Shown here: positions 46,201-58,275 of the stretch, in pieces
Layout of the letters: the number at the start of each line of letters is the position of its first letter
Numbering within the stretch: the stretch's first letter is position 1
NCBI GenBank assembly: GCA_028274465.1
Contig: CM051458.1
Coordinates: 35,476,692 to 35,540,691, forward strand
DNA: 64,000 bases
Source of the DNA: Plantago ovata
Taxonomy: Eukaryota; Streptophyta; Magnoliopsida; Lamiales; Plantaginaceae
Reading direction: 5' to 3'
Notes under the pieces: generated by a model
The model's database searches: none
What the model was told of the DNA's origin: nothing
What the model saw: the letters and a program-made list of their open reading frames with translations, nothing else
Program-made: the position numbers and the translations under genes

Positions 46201-48314
46201 ACCTGCTGAGCAGGAAGTGTTGATTCTGGTGCAGAGACTTCAGCAACCATCTGACTTGCATCTTGAGAAGTCTGTAGAGATATCATAATATTAGCAAAAG
46301 AATAAGTTTCAGAAAGTGAAGTTTTACTGATGGTTGAGTTATCTACCTGCTGAAGAAGGACATATTGTGGCTCAGTCCTTTCAGCATTAACAGTTTCTTC
46401 AGTTTCTGGGACTGTTTCTTCAGCAGACTTCTTGTCTTGCTCTGTTTGAGAAAGCTGCGCGGTTTCAGCAATCTCCCTTGTCTCTGAAATGACAAGTTGA
46501 GCAGAAGCATCTTGACCCTTAAGCTCACTGCTTGTCATAAAGACCTCAATGGATTTGTTGGATGATTCTTCAATATCCAATTCCATTTGTTGGCTTATAG
46601 CTTCCAGTACGAGATGCGTCGTTGAATAATGCTTCTTGTGTTTCTTCAGCAACTTCTGGAACTTGAACCATTGCTGTCTCAGCAACTGGTTCTTCAGCAA
46701 TTGTGGTTTCAGCAACTTGATGCGTTGCTTGTTCAGCAACCATCTTTTCAGCAGCATCAGCAAGTGCCGCAGTTCTCAGATCAACAGCAATATCACTTGG
46801 GCAGGAATTTCATTTCCACTGCCTTGTGGTCTGTTCTCAGTAGAAGGATCAACATTGAGTCGATCATTGAAGGCTTCCGCAAACACTTCAATGTTGCTGA
46901 CATAGGCTTCAGTAACTACCTTGTCAACATCTACTGGAACTTGCATTTTAGCAATTGTCTGGGAATTGTCTGAGAGGTCATGGACAATAGGTACTAACTT
47001 ACGAGCCAGTGTTTTCTTCCTTGTGTTACTTGTCCTTTTCCTCTTGGGGACAGGGTTTGCTGATGACGCTGCAGTCTGAGTGTCATCATCAGCTTTCCTC
47101 TTTTTCTTGTTAGATTTCTTCAGTTTCCCAGCAGAGGCATCAGTAGTTGCATTTTCAGCAACAGGAGTAGTGGTGTCAGCATGATCACCATCTAGAGCAG
47201 TTTCATCTTTGTCACCACCATCTACAGCAGTTTCATCTCTAAGTTGCTGAGTGGTGACATTTGCAGTTGTTGTATACCTTTCTTGCTGACTTGTGCTGAC
47301 AACATCTGCAGCTGTTGTCTTCTTAGATTTTTCAAGTTTCTTGCCAGCAATCTTAGGTACATTCTGCTTGTAGAAGGATCTTCCCACATTGCATACAGAT
47401 TTCTTGATTGGCAATGGGTTTCTCAGCTGAATCCTGAAATGTTCAAGGATATAGCATATCTTTATTCCATACATAACCGGAAAGGAAGGTGACACCTTGT
47501 TGTCTTCCACCTTAACCTTGAACTTAGTGACACAATCAACAAGCCTGTTGAAAATGTACTTAGCCCAGTTAAGTTCCGTTTTATTTTCATAGATATGCAT
47601 CAGCAGCGGCCACCTTCTCAGGCCTACTTGGTCTATTCCTCCAACTTGGGAGTCCAAGACTTTGATTAGTAGCAGAGCTACTAGACCAAGTGAATGGCAG
47701 AGATGCTTCCTCTTAACGTGCTTTGTCCAAGTCACGGGAGCAATCTCTCCTTTCTCCAGTTTCTCATTTCTGACGTCACTGTAGAAGGCTTCAATTTCTT
47801 CATCAGTGGTAGTGACATCATCTTCAGTTCCAGTGGTTGGAATCTGAAAGATTTCCGCTAAATCAGTCCATTTCAGGACGATTTGCGTGTTCTGAACTGT
47901 AGTAAAGATCACTTTTTCAGTGACTCCTTTACTATCAGTTAGAGATTGGATTTCTGCATTATTGTAGAACTCCATTGTATCCAACATACTCACTTGCTTA
48001 GTGTGAGCAGTTATAAAATGCATGAGGCCTTGCTGCTTGATAAATTCAAGCGCCTCTTCATTTTCACCGTCAAGTTCTTGTTCATAGAAGTATCGAATAT
48101 ACTTCTCTTTTGCAAATCCACCCCATTGCATCATCATCTCACACTTTGCAGTGTCAAGATATGAAGGAGGCATAGGTTTTTCCGAGATTCTATCGTTTTT
48201 CAACACAACTTTCGTTGTGTTTGATACCGGAGTAGTCACCGGAGCAGTGCGTTTCTCAGCACTGTCAACCTTAGACGACTTGGAGGTCTTGGAGGACTGT
48301 CTCTTTGGTGCCAT
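43220..48314 (-). pseudogene. Env-position coding region of Copia B (fossil)
   Basis: It parallels 13737-18880. The first block (46776-48314, 512 residues) begins [20 protein letters not shown] and keeps [20 protein letters not shown]. The second long block (44597-46126, 509 residues) is acidic with Gln/Glu repeats, including an internal triplicated stretch around [11 protein letters not shown] / LTIGETPVIES. Function unknown. A charged coiled-coil protein with a basic start is all that can be read. The low-complexity acidic parts vary most between copies. Confidence 0.65.
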
Positions 48315-48839
48315 TTCTTTTTATAGAGAAGAGAATGTGTACGAAAAAGATAGTTTGCTTTTTGACCGGAGGTACAGTAGATTCAGGCTAAAATTTGCAA
48401 AGAAAGGAAATGTGAGTTAAAGAATTTTGTCATTTCTCTAACTCCTTCTTTATATAGTGTCTCTGATGTGTGAGAAACTCAATCGATTTGAGTTCTCAGC
48501 AAGGGTAAAACAGAGAAACAAAGGCGTTAGTGGAGCCTTTGCATTGAATGCGTAGTGGCCCACTAACTAAAACCGTCAGAGCACTCTCTCTCTTTGTTTT
48601 GTTAACCGTTAGATCAATAACTCCTTTTAATCAATGGCCACGATTGTATTTCATGTCATGATTATTACGAGTTTATCTGTGCCCGATTAACATCACAAAT
48701 TGATTTTACCGAGTTTTATGGGACTAGATTGCTTGCTGATATAGACAAGAATCTTTTCAGCGAGTTTGCATAAATAGCCTAGATACTTGCTGAAAGTTCC
48801 CCCTTACTTAGATATCTCATATTTTCTTAAGTTTAAAAG

Positions 48840-49205
48840 ATATTTCTGAGTTCCCGTATCAGTAAATTCTTTTGTACTTGAGATATCCATTGGTAAAATC
48901 TGAGAAAAGAGTTTTGCTCTTTTTCTGAGTTCCCGTCTCAGAATATTCCCTTGATACTTGAATACCTGTTTCAGTATCTTTGATTGTCTGAATGCCCGTT
49001 TCAGCAATCCTTAAGGTTTTTCTCTTACTGAGTGCCTGTCTCAGCAAGTGATCAAGTTTCCTAACAAATACCCGTTTTGAAGGAATTACTTGTTGAATGC
49101 CTGTTTCAGCAATCATGTAGTGACCTATCATTTCTTAGAAGAAATTAGTGGACGGAGCTTTTAAGTAAGAATACTTTGGCTTGCTGAATACCTGTTTCAG
49201 CATTC
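48840..49205. repeat. Spacer of Copia B with repeated TTGCTGA...TCAGCAA pairs
   Basis: Counterpart of 19540-19835. The same series of imperfect inverted pairs is kept in the same order, although other bases in the spacer have changed. Confidence 0.55.
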
Positions 49206-49220
49206 TGCCAAATGTATCCT

Positions 49221-52200
49221 TTATTGAGGTAGTTCAATCAATCCAAGGTTATACCTTAGCATTGCGAACCTATTATCTGGTAGGGGCTTGGTAAAGATGT
49301 CAGCAAGTTGATCATCAGTACCTACTTTCACAACCTCAATATCTCCTTTTTCCACATGATCTGTAATGAAATGATGTCTAATATCAATGTGCTTAGTCCT
49401 AGAGTGAAACTTAGGATTTTGCGTGATAGCAATAGCACTTGTATTATCACAAAAGATTGGTGTTTTCTTTGCAGAAATACCATAATCTCTTAATTGTTGC
49501 TGAATCCATAGGATTTGAGCTGTGCAACAACCAGCTGCAATGTACTTAGATTCAGTGGATGAATTCGCAACACAGGTTTGCTTCTTGCTAAACCATGATA
49601 TTAATCTAGTACCCAAAAACTGACAAGTTCCAGAGGTACTTTTTCTATCAAGAGTTGATCCTCCATGATCAGCATCAGAATAACCAACAAATTCTAGTCC
49701 AAAATCTTTAGGATACCATAATCCAACATTGACTGTACCTTTGACATATTTCAGTATCTTGATTGCCTTTTTGTAGTGTGATTCTCTTTGATCAAATTGG
49801 AATCTTGCACACACACAAACAACATAATGAATGTCAGGTCTACTTGTTGTTAAATACAACAAGGAACCAATGAGCTTCCTATACTTGTGTTCTTCAACAC
49901 TTTTATCTTCTTTAGTATAGTCCAATTTGGTACCAACACTCATAAGGATCTTTTCAGGTTTCTCTTCCTCTTTGATCCTAAACTTTATGAGCATTTCTTT
50001 TGCATACTTTGCCTGATTTATGAATATTCCATCTTTGAGTTGCTTGACTTGCAATCCTAGGAAATAATTCAATTTTCCCATCATACTCATTTCAAACTTG
50101 TTTGTCATGAGTTTGGCAAAATCATCACAAAGTTGCTTGTCCTTAGATCCAAAAATTATGTCATCCACATAAATTTGAACTAAAAGTATTTTACCATCAT
50201 GGTTCATGGTAAATAAGGTTTTGTCAACTTCACCTTTCTTGAAACCATTCTCCAACAAGAACTTAGCCAAGGTATCATACCATGCTCTTGGTGCTTGCTT
50301 TAGACCATATACAGCTTTCTGAAGCTTGTATACCATCTTGATTTCTGAGGGAAGTTCAAAGCCAGGGGGTTGTTCTAAGTAGACTTCTTCAACAAGTTCA
50401 CCATTAAAGAATGCACTTTTAACATCCATTTGGTAAACAATGAAGTCATTGTGAGTAGCAAAGGCCAAGAAAAGCCTAATTGCATCCAATCTTGCAACTG
50501 GTGCATAAGACTCATCATAGTCCAATCCTTCAGTCTGACAGTAACCTTGAGCAACTAAACGTGCTTTATTTCTTGTTACTTCACCAGACTCACTCAGCTT
50601 GTTTCTGAACACCCACTTTGTACCAATAGCTTTCTTGCCTTCAGCAAGTGGTACAAGTTTCCAGACTTTGTTCCTTTCGAATTGATCCAGTTCTTCTTGC
50701 ATTGCCTTTATCCATTCAGAATGCTTTAAAGCTTCTTCTATGGTTTTAGGTTCAATTTCTGAAACAAAGCAAGAGAACAATGATTCTACTTCTACGACAG
50801 TTGCTTCTTCAGCAAGTCCATGAGTAGTAGATGTTTTGGATCTAGTCACTTGGCGTTTATTAATATCACCAATCATATCCGTAGAGGAATGATCTCTAAT
50901 CCATTTATTAACAGGTTTTCTGCTTGTTGGATCTGGATATGTTTGCTCATCAGCGTGTGACTCTTCAGTATGTACTTGTTCACTACTACTGGGATTTTGT
51001 GTCTCTGCTGAGATTGGTTCATCAGCAACTGCTTGTTTAGCATTGCTTGATTGTGGTAGTTTATCAGAAGGCACTGGGGATTGCGTAGTTTCAGCAACAT
51101 CCGGAGCAACTGCGTCTTTTGCTGGAAATTCTTTGTCGTGAACTATATTTATCTTGTCATGACTTGGGGGGGGAGAGTCATTGTCAGAATCATCATTTAG
51201 TTCAATTGACTTGATTTGCCTAGCATTAGATTCAGTTCTTTGCTCATGTATGATTAACTTTTTCATACATTCTGATATTTCTTCTTCAGCAGGCACTCCT
51301 TGTGTCTTTTCATAGAATACAACATGCACTGATTCTTCGAACTTTTGTGCCTTTTTGTTGTAAACTCTATAAGCTTTACTATGCAAGGAGTAACCGAGAA
51401 ATATCGCTTCGTCTGCCTTTGGTTGAAATGTTCTTAGGTATTCTCTACCGTTATTAAGAACGAAACACTTGCAACCAAATACTATTAGATGAGTGATATT
51501 AGGAGGTCTTCCAACAAACAATTCATAAGGAGTTTTGTTGTATTCCTTAGTAATCAAACATCTGTTTTGAGTGTAACAGGCGGTATTAATTGCTTCAACC
51601 CAGTGAGCCTCACTTATTTCAGTGTCAGCAAGCATTGTTCTTGCGGCTTCTTTCAGGGTACGATTCTTCCGTTCAGCAACACCGTTTTGCTTTGGTGTCC
51701 TTACTGAGGATAACTGATGTTGTATGCCTTTTGAGGTGCAATACTCAGTTATGTACTGGTTTACAAACTCAGTACCATGGTCTGTCCTTATGACTTTTAC
51801 CTTGTCATTTTTCATGACTTCAAGCTTATTCAGCAAGTTAGGTATTCAGTCCTAGTTTCAGATTTGTGCTTGATGAATACTACCCAAGTGATCTTGAATA
51901 GTCATCCACCACGACCAGACCATACTTCTTACCAGCATAGCTTGTTGAAGACGATTCAAACAAGTCCATGTGCAAGAGTTGTAAAGGTTTTGTAGTTGAC
52001 GGTACTGCCTTGTTCTTGAAAGAAGATTTGGTTTGCTTTCCTTGCTGACATGCATTGCAAACACCATCCTTCTTAAAAGTAACCTTAGGTAATCCAACTA
52101 CAAGTGCCTTTTTAGACAGCTTATTCAACGTCTTGAAGTTTAGATGACTTGTTCGTTTATGCCATAACCATGCTTTTTCAGCAAGGCAATCGTGATCTGA

Positions 52201-52904
52201 GACAAGGCATTTTTCAACGATTGCTGAAGACCAATCTACGGTGTACAAGCCTCCTGATCTTCTTGCAATCATAATTACCTTTTTAGTCTCGAAATCTATA
52301 AGTTTACATTCATCACTTTTGATTTTGATGAAGTATCCTTTGTCAGCAAACTGACTCATGCTGAAAAGATTAAACTTAAGATTTTTGACATAAAGAACTC
52401 CAGTAATGGTTATGCATCCTAACTTCATGTCACCATAGCCTTTTGTAGAACCACAGCCTCCACCAGCAAACCTTATTGTTGGACCTTTAGACCACCGTCT
52501 ATAGTTTTTAAGGTTATTCTTGTTCCCCGTCATGTGCTTTCCACAACCACTGTCAAAGTGCCAGATTGCATCGTTTGTCTCCGTGGCTGAAGTCTGCACA
52601 ATCAAGAGCAAACAATTTAATTATCCAATATTGGATGTCCATTAACATGTTCAAGAATGCGTCCAGTGGAAACCCAAGTCTTAAGTTTTTCAACTTTGAC
52701 TTGTTTTCTACCTGCTGAGGAACTAGGAGGTTTTGAGCTGAAAGACTTTTGATTCGTGCTGATCAAGTCCACTTTCTGATGTGGTGTCTTGCTTGGTTGA
52801 CCTTTTTGCTGAACATACTTTTCAGTAAGTTCTTTTCTAGCAAGGTTCCTTCTAGCCCTAGCATTTAGAGTCTTTTCAGAACTCTTAGGCTTGATTTTGT
52901 TCAT
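49221..52904 (-). pseudogene. pol region of Copia B: protease, integrase, reverse transcriptase, RNase H (fossil)
   Basis: An 871-residue frame (49221-51836) covers the end of integrase, reverse transcriptase ([20 protein letters not shown]) and RNase H through [15 protein letters not shown]. The frame at 51880-52611 starts at the protease motif [14 protein letters not shown] and holds the gag-pre-integrase region and the start of integrase. This is the best preserved pol in the window, but the element is still broken and lacks one end here. Confidence 0.85.
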
Positions 52905-53087
52905 CTCTTTGAAGTATCTTTGCTGACTTTGCTTATACTCGTGAAAAAGTTGACTTTGCTTGGTTTTGAAACCGAATCCACTTTTCGGAGAATGCTGAGC
53001 TTTTGTGTCAGCAACCTTACTTGATTCAGGTTTGTCAGCAAAGGTCTTCTGATTACTTTTAGTAATCTTGCCTTTTGACTTAACAAA

Positions 53088-53613
53088 TTACTTTTCAGCA
53101 ACTTGTTTGGCGGAATGCTTCACAACATCCTTCTTCTTTTCAGTTTGCTTCACAACAACCTGTTTTCCTATTAAAGTCTTGTTACTTTGAGTAGCAACAG
53201 CGGGCTTTATGGTCGTAGGTACTTGATTGCATATTTCAGCAACCTTAGATTGACCAAACTGATAGAGTTCTGGTAGACCACTATCAGTAGCACGTACGAA
53301 GGAAATCGGTGATTTGTCTTTACCCAAGATTTCTACGTCATCACCTTCATACGTTGCACCTAAACCTTCTTTCTGAGATGGATCTCTCAAATAAGAGTTT
53401 AGTTCAGTCATCGTATTACTTGCGTCAGCATAAGATTTGAAATTGATTTTCATCTTTTTCATTTCTTGGATTTCAGCAAGTAACTTTAGAATTGAGGATT
53501 GATATTCTTCCAATTCTAGTGCCATTTGAGAATTCTTCTCTATAGCTTCAGCAATCAACTTCTTAAGACGCCTTATTTCAGCATCCTTTTCTTCTGTCTC
53601 TTCCTTCAGCAAG
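53088..53613 (-). pseudogene. gag C-terminal region of Copia B (fossil)
   Basis: A Glu/Lys-rich coiled-coil stretch (KLIAEAIEKNSQMALELEEY) matching 23872-24171 of copy A, followed by a Lys-rich tail. The core gag domain is not in the window. Confidence 0.6.
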
Positions 53614-53629
53614 ACATACTTTGCAGTGG

Positions 53630-54597
53630 GTGAAATCCACCAATTTCTGTAAATTATCCATGAGAGTTGCTGACTTGGATGTAGATGCTTCGTCCTTAGG
53701 AGTAGGATTACTACGGTTTCCTAAGTGAACATCTTCTCGTGCTAGATCTGATCTACACATATGAGCCCCATGCCCATAATTCTTGCACACCCTACATACC
53801 TCGTTGGAGAGAGAAGTTCCGATTAGGCCACTTAGAGCTTGCCTCATCTGATTGGCAAAACCTTCGAACCTATCGCCACTCACACCATTCACTTCATGCA
53901 TTGGGATCTCCTGGTTTGGTGGGGCCTCAGGTCCACGCCTTCTAACCATTGCTCTTGGATCCTTGGATTGAGATCCTTTAGCAAGCCTTTCGAAACACGC
54001 CCACACATCCTCGGCGGTCTCTTCCCAGATAGTACCACGGCATTGGAAATCCACCACCTGTTGACTCTCATATGTGAGACCATTGTAGAAGTGTTGGACA
54101 AGATCAGGAAGCCCAAAACCATGTTGTGGACACTTGTGCATGAGGTCCTTGAACCTCTCGAAAGCGGTGTAGATGGTCTCATTATAATCCTGTTTGAATC
54201 CTGTGATTCGCGCCTTAAGCGCGGTAGTCAATGTGTGAGGAAAGTATTTCTCCATAAAAGCAGAATACACCTTGTCCCAGGTGTCTAGTGATCCGGCTTC
54301 CAGAGAGCCTAACCATGCCTTGGCTTTATCACCAAGCCCCATAGCAAAAACCTTCATCCTTAGCTCATCGTCCGTTATCCCTGCTCCGGGCCTTGGAAGA
54401 TTGCTGATAAAATCGTCAATATCATTCAGGTATCCCATAACATCTTCCCTAGCCAACCCATAGAACCTTGGGAGTTGCTGGTACATGCAACTTTTGATTT
54501 CCAAATCTCGAGTTGCAGTAGAAAGAACAATAGCTGGACCTCTCATCAGTGCTTTGTTGGGTTGAACCCATGATTTCAAAAGTGGGCGAGCCATCAC
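53630..54597 (-). pseudogene. gag of the Athila-like element (fossil)
   Basis: Starts near MARPLLKSWVQPNKALMRG. The gag domain has MKVFAMGLGDKAKAWLGSL, FPHTLTTALKARITGF and VQHFYNGLTYESQQVVDF; the knuckle CRVCKNYGHGAHMC follows. It is the sister of 4424-5439 and better preserved in its first part. Confidence 0.75.
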
Positions 54598-54726
54598 AAG
54601 ACCTGAATATCTGTGACAAGCTAGGAAAGGAGTATCAGAGATAGATTAAATAGGAAAACTAAAACTAATAGAATTAGGAATTGAATGCTGAAAATATAAA
54701 CAAATTAAACAGAAAAAAGGAGTATA

Positions 54727-54745
54727 GCCCCCGGCAGCGGCGCCA
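54727..54745 (-). other. Primer-binding site of the Athila-like element
   Basis: On the minus strand it reads TGGCGCCGCTGCCGGGGGC, three bases from the LTR end. The TGGCGCCGttGcCGGGG pattern is typical of Athila/Tat-group elements and was used for the lineage call. Confidence 0.8.
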
Positions 54746-54748
54746 ATT

Positions 54749-56026
54749 TGATGAACGCGGATTTGTCGGTTCCGGATTCAGTCAAATAAAATTTGTTATT
54801 TAACCAAAGGCAATCCAAAACTACAACGAAAACCGTAGTGTAGCAGTAGAGTGACTCGAGTGTCGTTCTCTCAGGACTATAACAAGCTTTATCTATTTAA
54901 CAAGAAAATATAAACAGCAAACGTAATAGCAAAGGGGTTTCTAGCAGATAATGGAGATTGGTGATAGTATGATCCTTCAAAGCATAACGGGTCGATAATC
55001 ATGCATAAATTCCTTGGTCTTGCATGGAGATCTTTGATCAATCTAATGTCCTGTTGCAATTATTAAGCACTACGAAAATAATGGGTCTGACAAGTCAATC
55101 ACTATTGTCCTATTGTGTTCCGTAATTATTCAACACAACGAAGATAAACTCGCGTACAGGTCGACGAGTGTCCAATTGTGCATAATAATTAATACAACAT
55201 ACGAGAATTTAGGCTGTGCCTGATCAACGAAATAAAGCAATAACACGGAGTATAATGCGCGATATAGCCATTAGCATGATTATCTTCCCTTCGCTAAGAA
55301 TTCACATACTACCACCAACGATAAGTTTAGCTACTCATAATAGGCATGCAATCAACATAAATCATAGAAGAAAACATGTTGAAAGAATATAAAAATAAGT
55401 AGAATAAACTGTAAGATACAAAGTTACCGAAGGTTGTCAATCTCCGGAGAATTGCGATCCTACAAGCTCCAATCTGCTATGAAAAAGTGTCCCCTAATCT
55501 ACGAACCCCAGAACAGGCTCTGGGAAGTTCCTACCTAAAACTACAGAGAGAGGTGAGAAAGTAGGTCTGGAAAAGTATGATTTTCGTAGAAAACTGAGAA
55601 ACTATATATAGGCCCCGAAATACTGTGGGGCGGTTAGCCCCACACACGGGGCGGTTCGCCCGATGTGGGGCGGTTAGCCCCAGAGAAAATTTCGCGGAAT
55701 TCCGCGTTTTTGGATTTCTTCCCCTTTTCGGACTCGGTTTCTGTCTTCTAGTGGCCTTCTAACCTTCAGATTCGACCCCTAGACTCCAAATCCTATCCGG
55801 AAACCTTCAGATACTCCAAATAGACTTCTGGAACACCAATTCCTTGTCAACTTCAATATAATTGACCGGAAATCCTCGATTTTCAACCAAAACCTGTAAA
55901 ATAAAATCTAAAGGGAAACGTGACACTATTCTAATAAAATGCACTAAAATATAGCTAAATTAACATAGAGGATAGCTAAAATAGGTGAAAAAGACTCAAA
56001 TGAAAGTGTAAAATACACATTCATCA
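54749..56026 (-). repeat. Athila-like LTR, complete (1,278 bases)
   Basis: Ends TGATGAACGCGG and ACATTCATCA on the plus strand. It contains the palindrome cluster at 55620-55685 and the TATA box complement (ctatatatagg) near 55603. It matches 63141-64000 closely and 41985-43259 in the reverse orientation. Confidence 0.9.
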
Positions 56027-58270
56027 AACTCCCCAAACCGAACCTTTGCTTGTCCTCAAGCAACTAAGCTAGACTCTAATGCAAAAAACATGCAAGACAC
56101 AAAATGGAGTCTCATGCCAAATAAAATGAACTAATCTACTGAATCTACCAAAAAACATATGAACAAAAACCATATAAATCAAAGCATGAATATAGGTTGA
56201 AGAATACCTCGATTGACTTATACACATCCACATAAGCACTTATGTCAAGACAAGATAGTCTCTCGTAACATTCTCTACCTGGACCTAGTCAGTGACGACG
56301 TAATGAAGCATGCTAAGATACGAATGGTTGTCCCGTGCCTATGAAACTGAGGACTTATTGCTGTTCCACCATTTTAAGACTTTCCCCCAAAGAGGTCGAA
56401 CCAGTACTGGCTCTCATCAAACGAAGGAGGGTTCCCTATAAAAGATAACACTCCCTATTCTACCCATCTCTGAAGTAAAGTCTTAAGCTATTCACCACTT
56501 CCTGAATGGCAGGACGAGGGTGGTCTAGAACAGATGACGTGTTATGTATATTATGACGTATTATTTAAACACGTCAATTAGAAGACTAACCTTACTTCCA
56601 AAGCAAGCTTCCAAGTCTTCGTAATAATCCGGTGTATCTTCTCCTTCGTCGAAGTCGAAGATATCTGCAATACTTTGATTATCTGCAAGACAATAAAAGT
56701 TAGTTTCCAGCTCCTAGAACCTCAACCTTGGTATCCACGGATGAACAGCCTATCAGAAAGAATGCTAGGATATTCTTTGTCTGACCAAGAAGACGGGGCG
56801 GCGATTCTCCGGTAGGTGGCGCGCGCGTGTGGCTTATAGAGGAGGGCAGAGCTTTTATTTTCTCTAAGAAAACTGGGTAGAATAATTCTCTAAGAATTTG
56901 ATTCTTCAACTGTGTGAAAATCTATGTCAAAAGCTCTCTAATAGTCTACTATATATAGTAGTCAATAGAAGCCTAAAGCATAAGCAATTAGACTTCATAA
57001 AGGAATAAGAATCTAATTCTTATCGCACTAGGAAACCAATTTCAAGTCTAGATTCATTCCCAATTAAATTAAAACTTAATTAGGAAAATCTAACTTAACT
57101 TTTAGACTTCTAATAGAGGAAGGAGTCGAACTCCTTCCCCTACTCCATCTCGCGCGCGCGCGCGTCCTAAGGGTGTTAGGTGGGTCCCGATTTTGGGACC
57201 CACTTATAGTTCTAAGGCAATTCAAACTCCAAGTAGATTTTGCCCATGTGCATATGTTAATTCTAAATTAACATATCCTTTCAAATCAAACCTCTATTAT
57301 ATTTCTAAAATATAATCTTTAATGTATTTACATAAAATACAATTAATTAGTCAATTCAATTAATAATTCCAAATCATTAATTAATTGAGCCACTAAATAT
57401 TATAATTAATTCCAAATCAATTATAATCCATCAATCACAATTAATTCCAAATCAATTGCGATTCCATCTTCAAGGATATTCGGATAAGCTGAATCACCAC
57501 ATAGTGTGACCCATAGGCCTCATTGTATTAAGCAAGTCCTAGACAAGGCAAAATGGAATTCCTAGACGGTTCCATTTGCAATATTAATACATGAGGACGT
57601 TTGAGAGGTTTCTCAAAGCAAACCCTTTCGTTGCGAAGCCTGTTGCGCTCAACGCGGCGATGGTAACGTCCCTTCATCTGACTTGCTCGAATGTATCTAG
57701 GATCGATGAAGTGTCTATCCTAATAATACATCCACGGGCGTCTTCAGTGAGTTGCATGGTGAATCCAATATCTATTATGACCATCATAATAATATTATTA
57801 CGCTGGTCAGCGGTTTTACCAATCACAACTATGAACGACTATGAGCAGTGCTCTCCTGTGCTACACGTGAGAGATGAATCCTTCACAGAAACACTTATCA
57901 TCCCCATTTGTATGTATCCATAATCCTGGATCGTGTGTTAGGTCAACTGCTTATTCAGAGCTGACATCGACGGGTCCACCAAGGATATGGGGCAACAAAT
58001 GTGATGATAAAGTCCTGTAAGTCCAAAGGACGACTGACATCACTTCGACAACTTACCGGTTCCCATAGACACTTCGGTGTATAGTATACATCGATGGAAG
58101 TGTCCGGTGGGTACTTCCATTGTTCGATAATCCTTCTTCGAACAACTATGCGCAGTTATGGGAACGTTTCTCGATTGTCCAACAATCCGTTCCGTGGCCG
58201 TGGGATCGGGTCACACTTGCTCCAACAAGTATAACCTCCACGCATACTAGTCTCATCTGGTTCATTCAGA

Positions 58271-58275
58271 CCCCT
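58271..58275 (+). repeat. Target-site duplication of the Tekay-like solo LTR (cccct)
   Basis: cccct at 58271-58275 recurs at 60784-60788, exactly outside TGTAAC...GTTACA. Confidence 0.9.

Larger units (their letters stand above)
39979..53620 (-). mobile_element. SIRE-like Copia, second copy (fossil B), upstream end not in window
   Basis: The 3' LTR is at 39979-41578. The complement of the polypurine tract follows (41579-41592), then the env-position region 43220-48314, a spacer to 49220, the pol region 49221-52904 and part of gag to about 53613. No second LTR was found, and at about 53620 the sequence passes into an Athila-like element. It is closely similar to copy A over its whole length, and pol is better preserved, with few breaks. 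A solo LTR (41985-43259) was inserted after this copy was in place. Confidence 0.85.
53621..56539 (-). mobile_element. Athila-like Gypsy: gag, primer site, LTR and the 3' end of an adjoining copy (fossil)
   Basis: On the minus strand, from high to low coordinates: an internal 3' end (56539-56027, matching 1-246 of the window) with polypurine tract GGTTTGGGGAGTT; an LTR (56026-54749); a primer site (54745-54727); and gag (54597 to about 53630). The LTR thus serves as 3' end for the right-hand copy and 5' end for the left-hand one, a tandem arrangement with one shared LTR. The left part passes into Copia B, and the right part is cut by a Copia at 56540. Confidence 0.75.

Noticed and set aside
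57591-57923. 110-residue plus-strand frame
   Set aside because: Inside the Copia C LTR, antisense to the element, with no recognisable domain.
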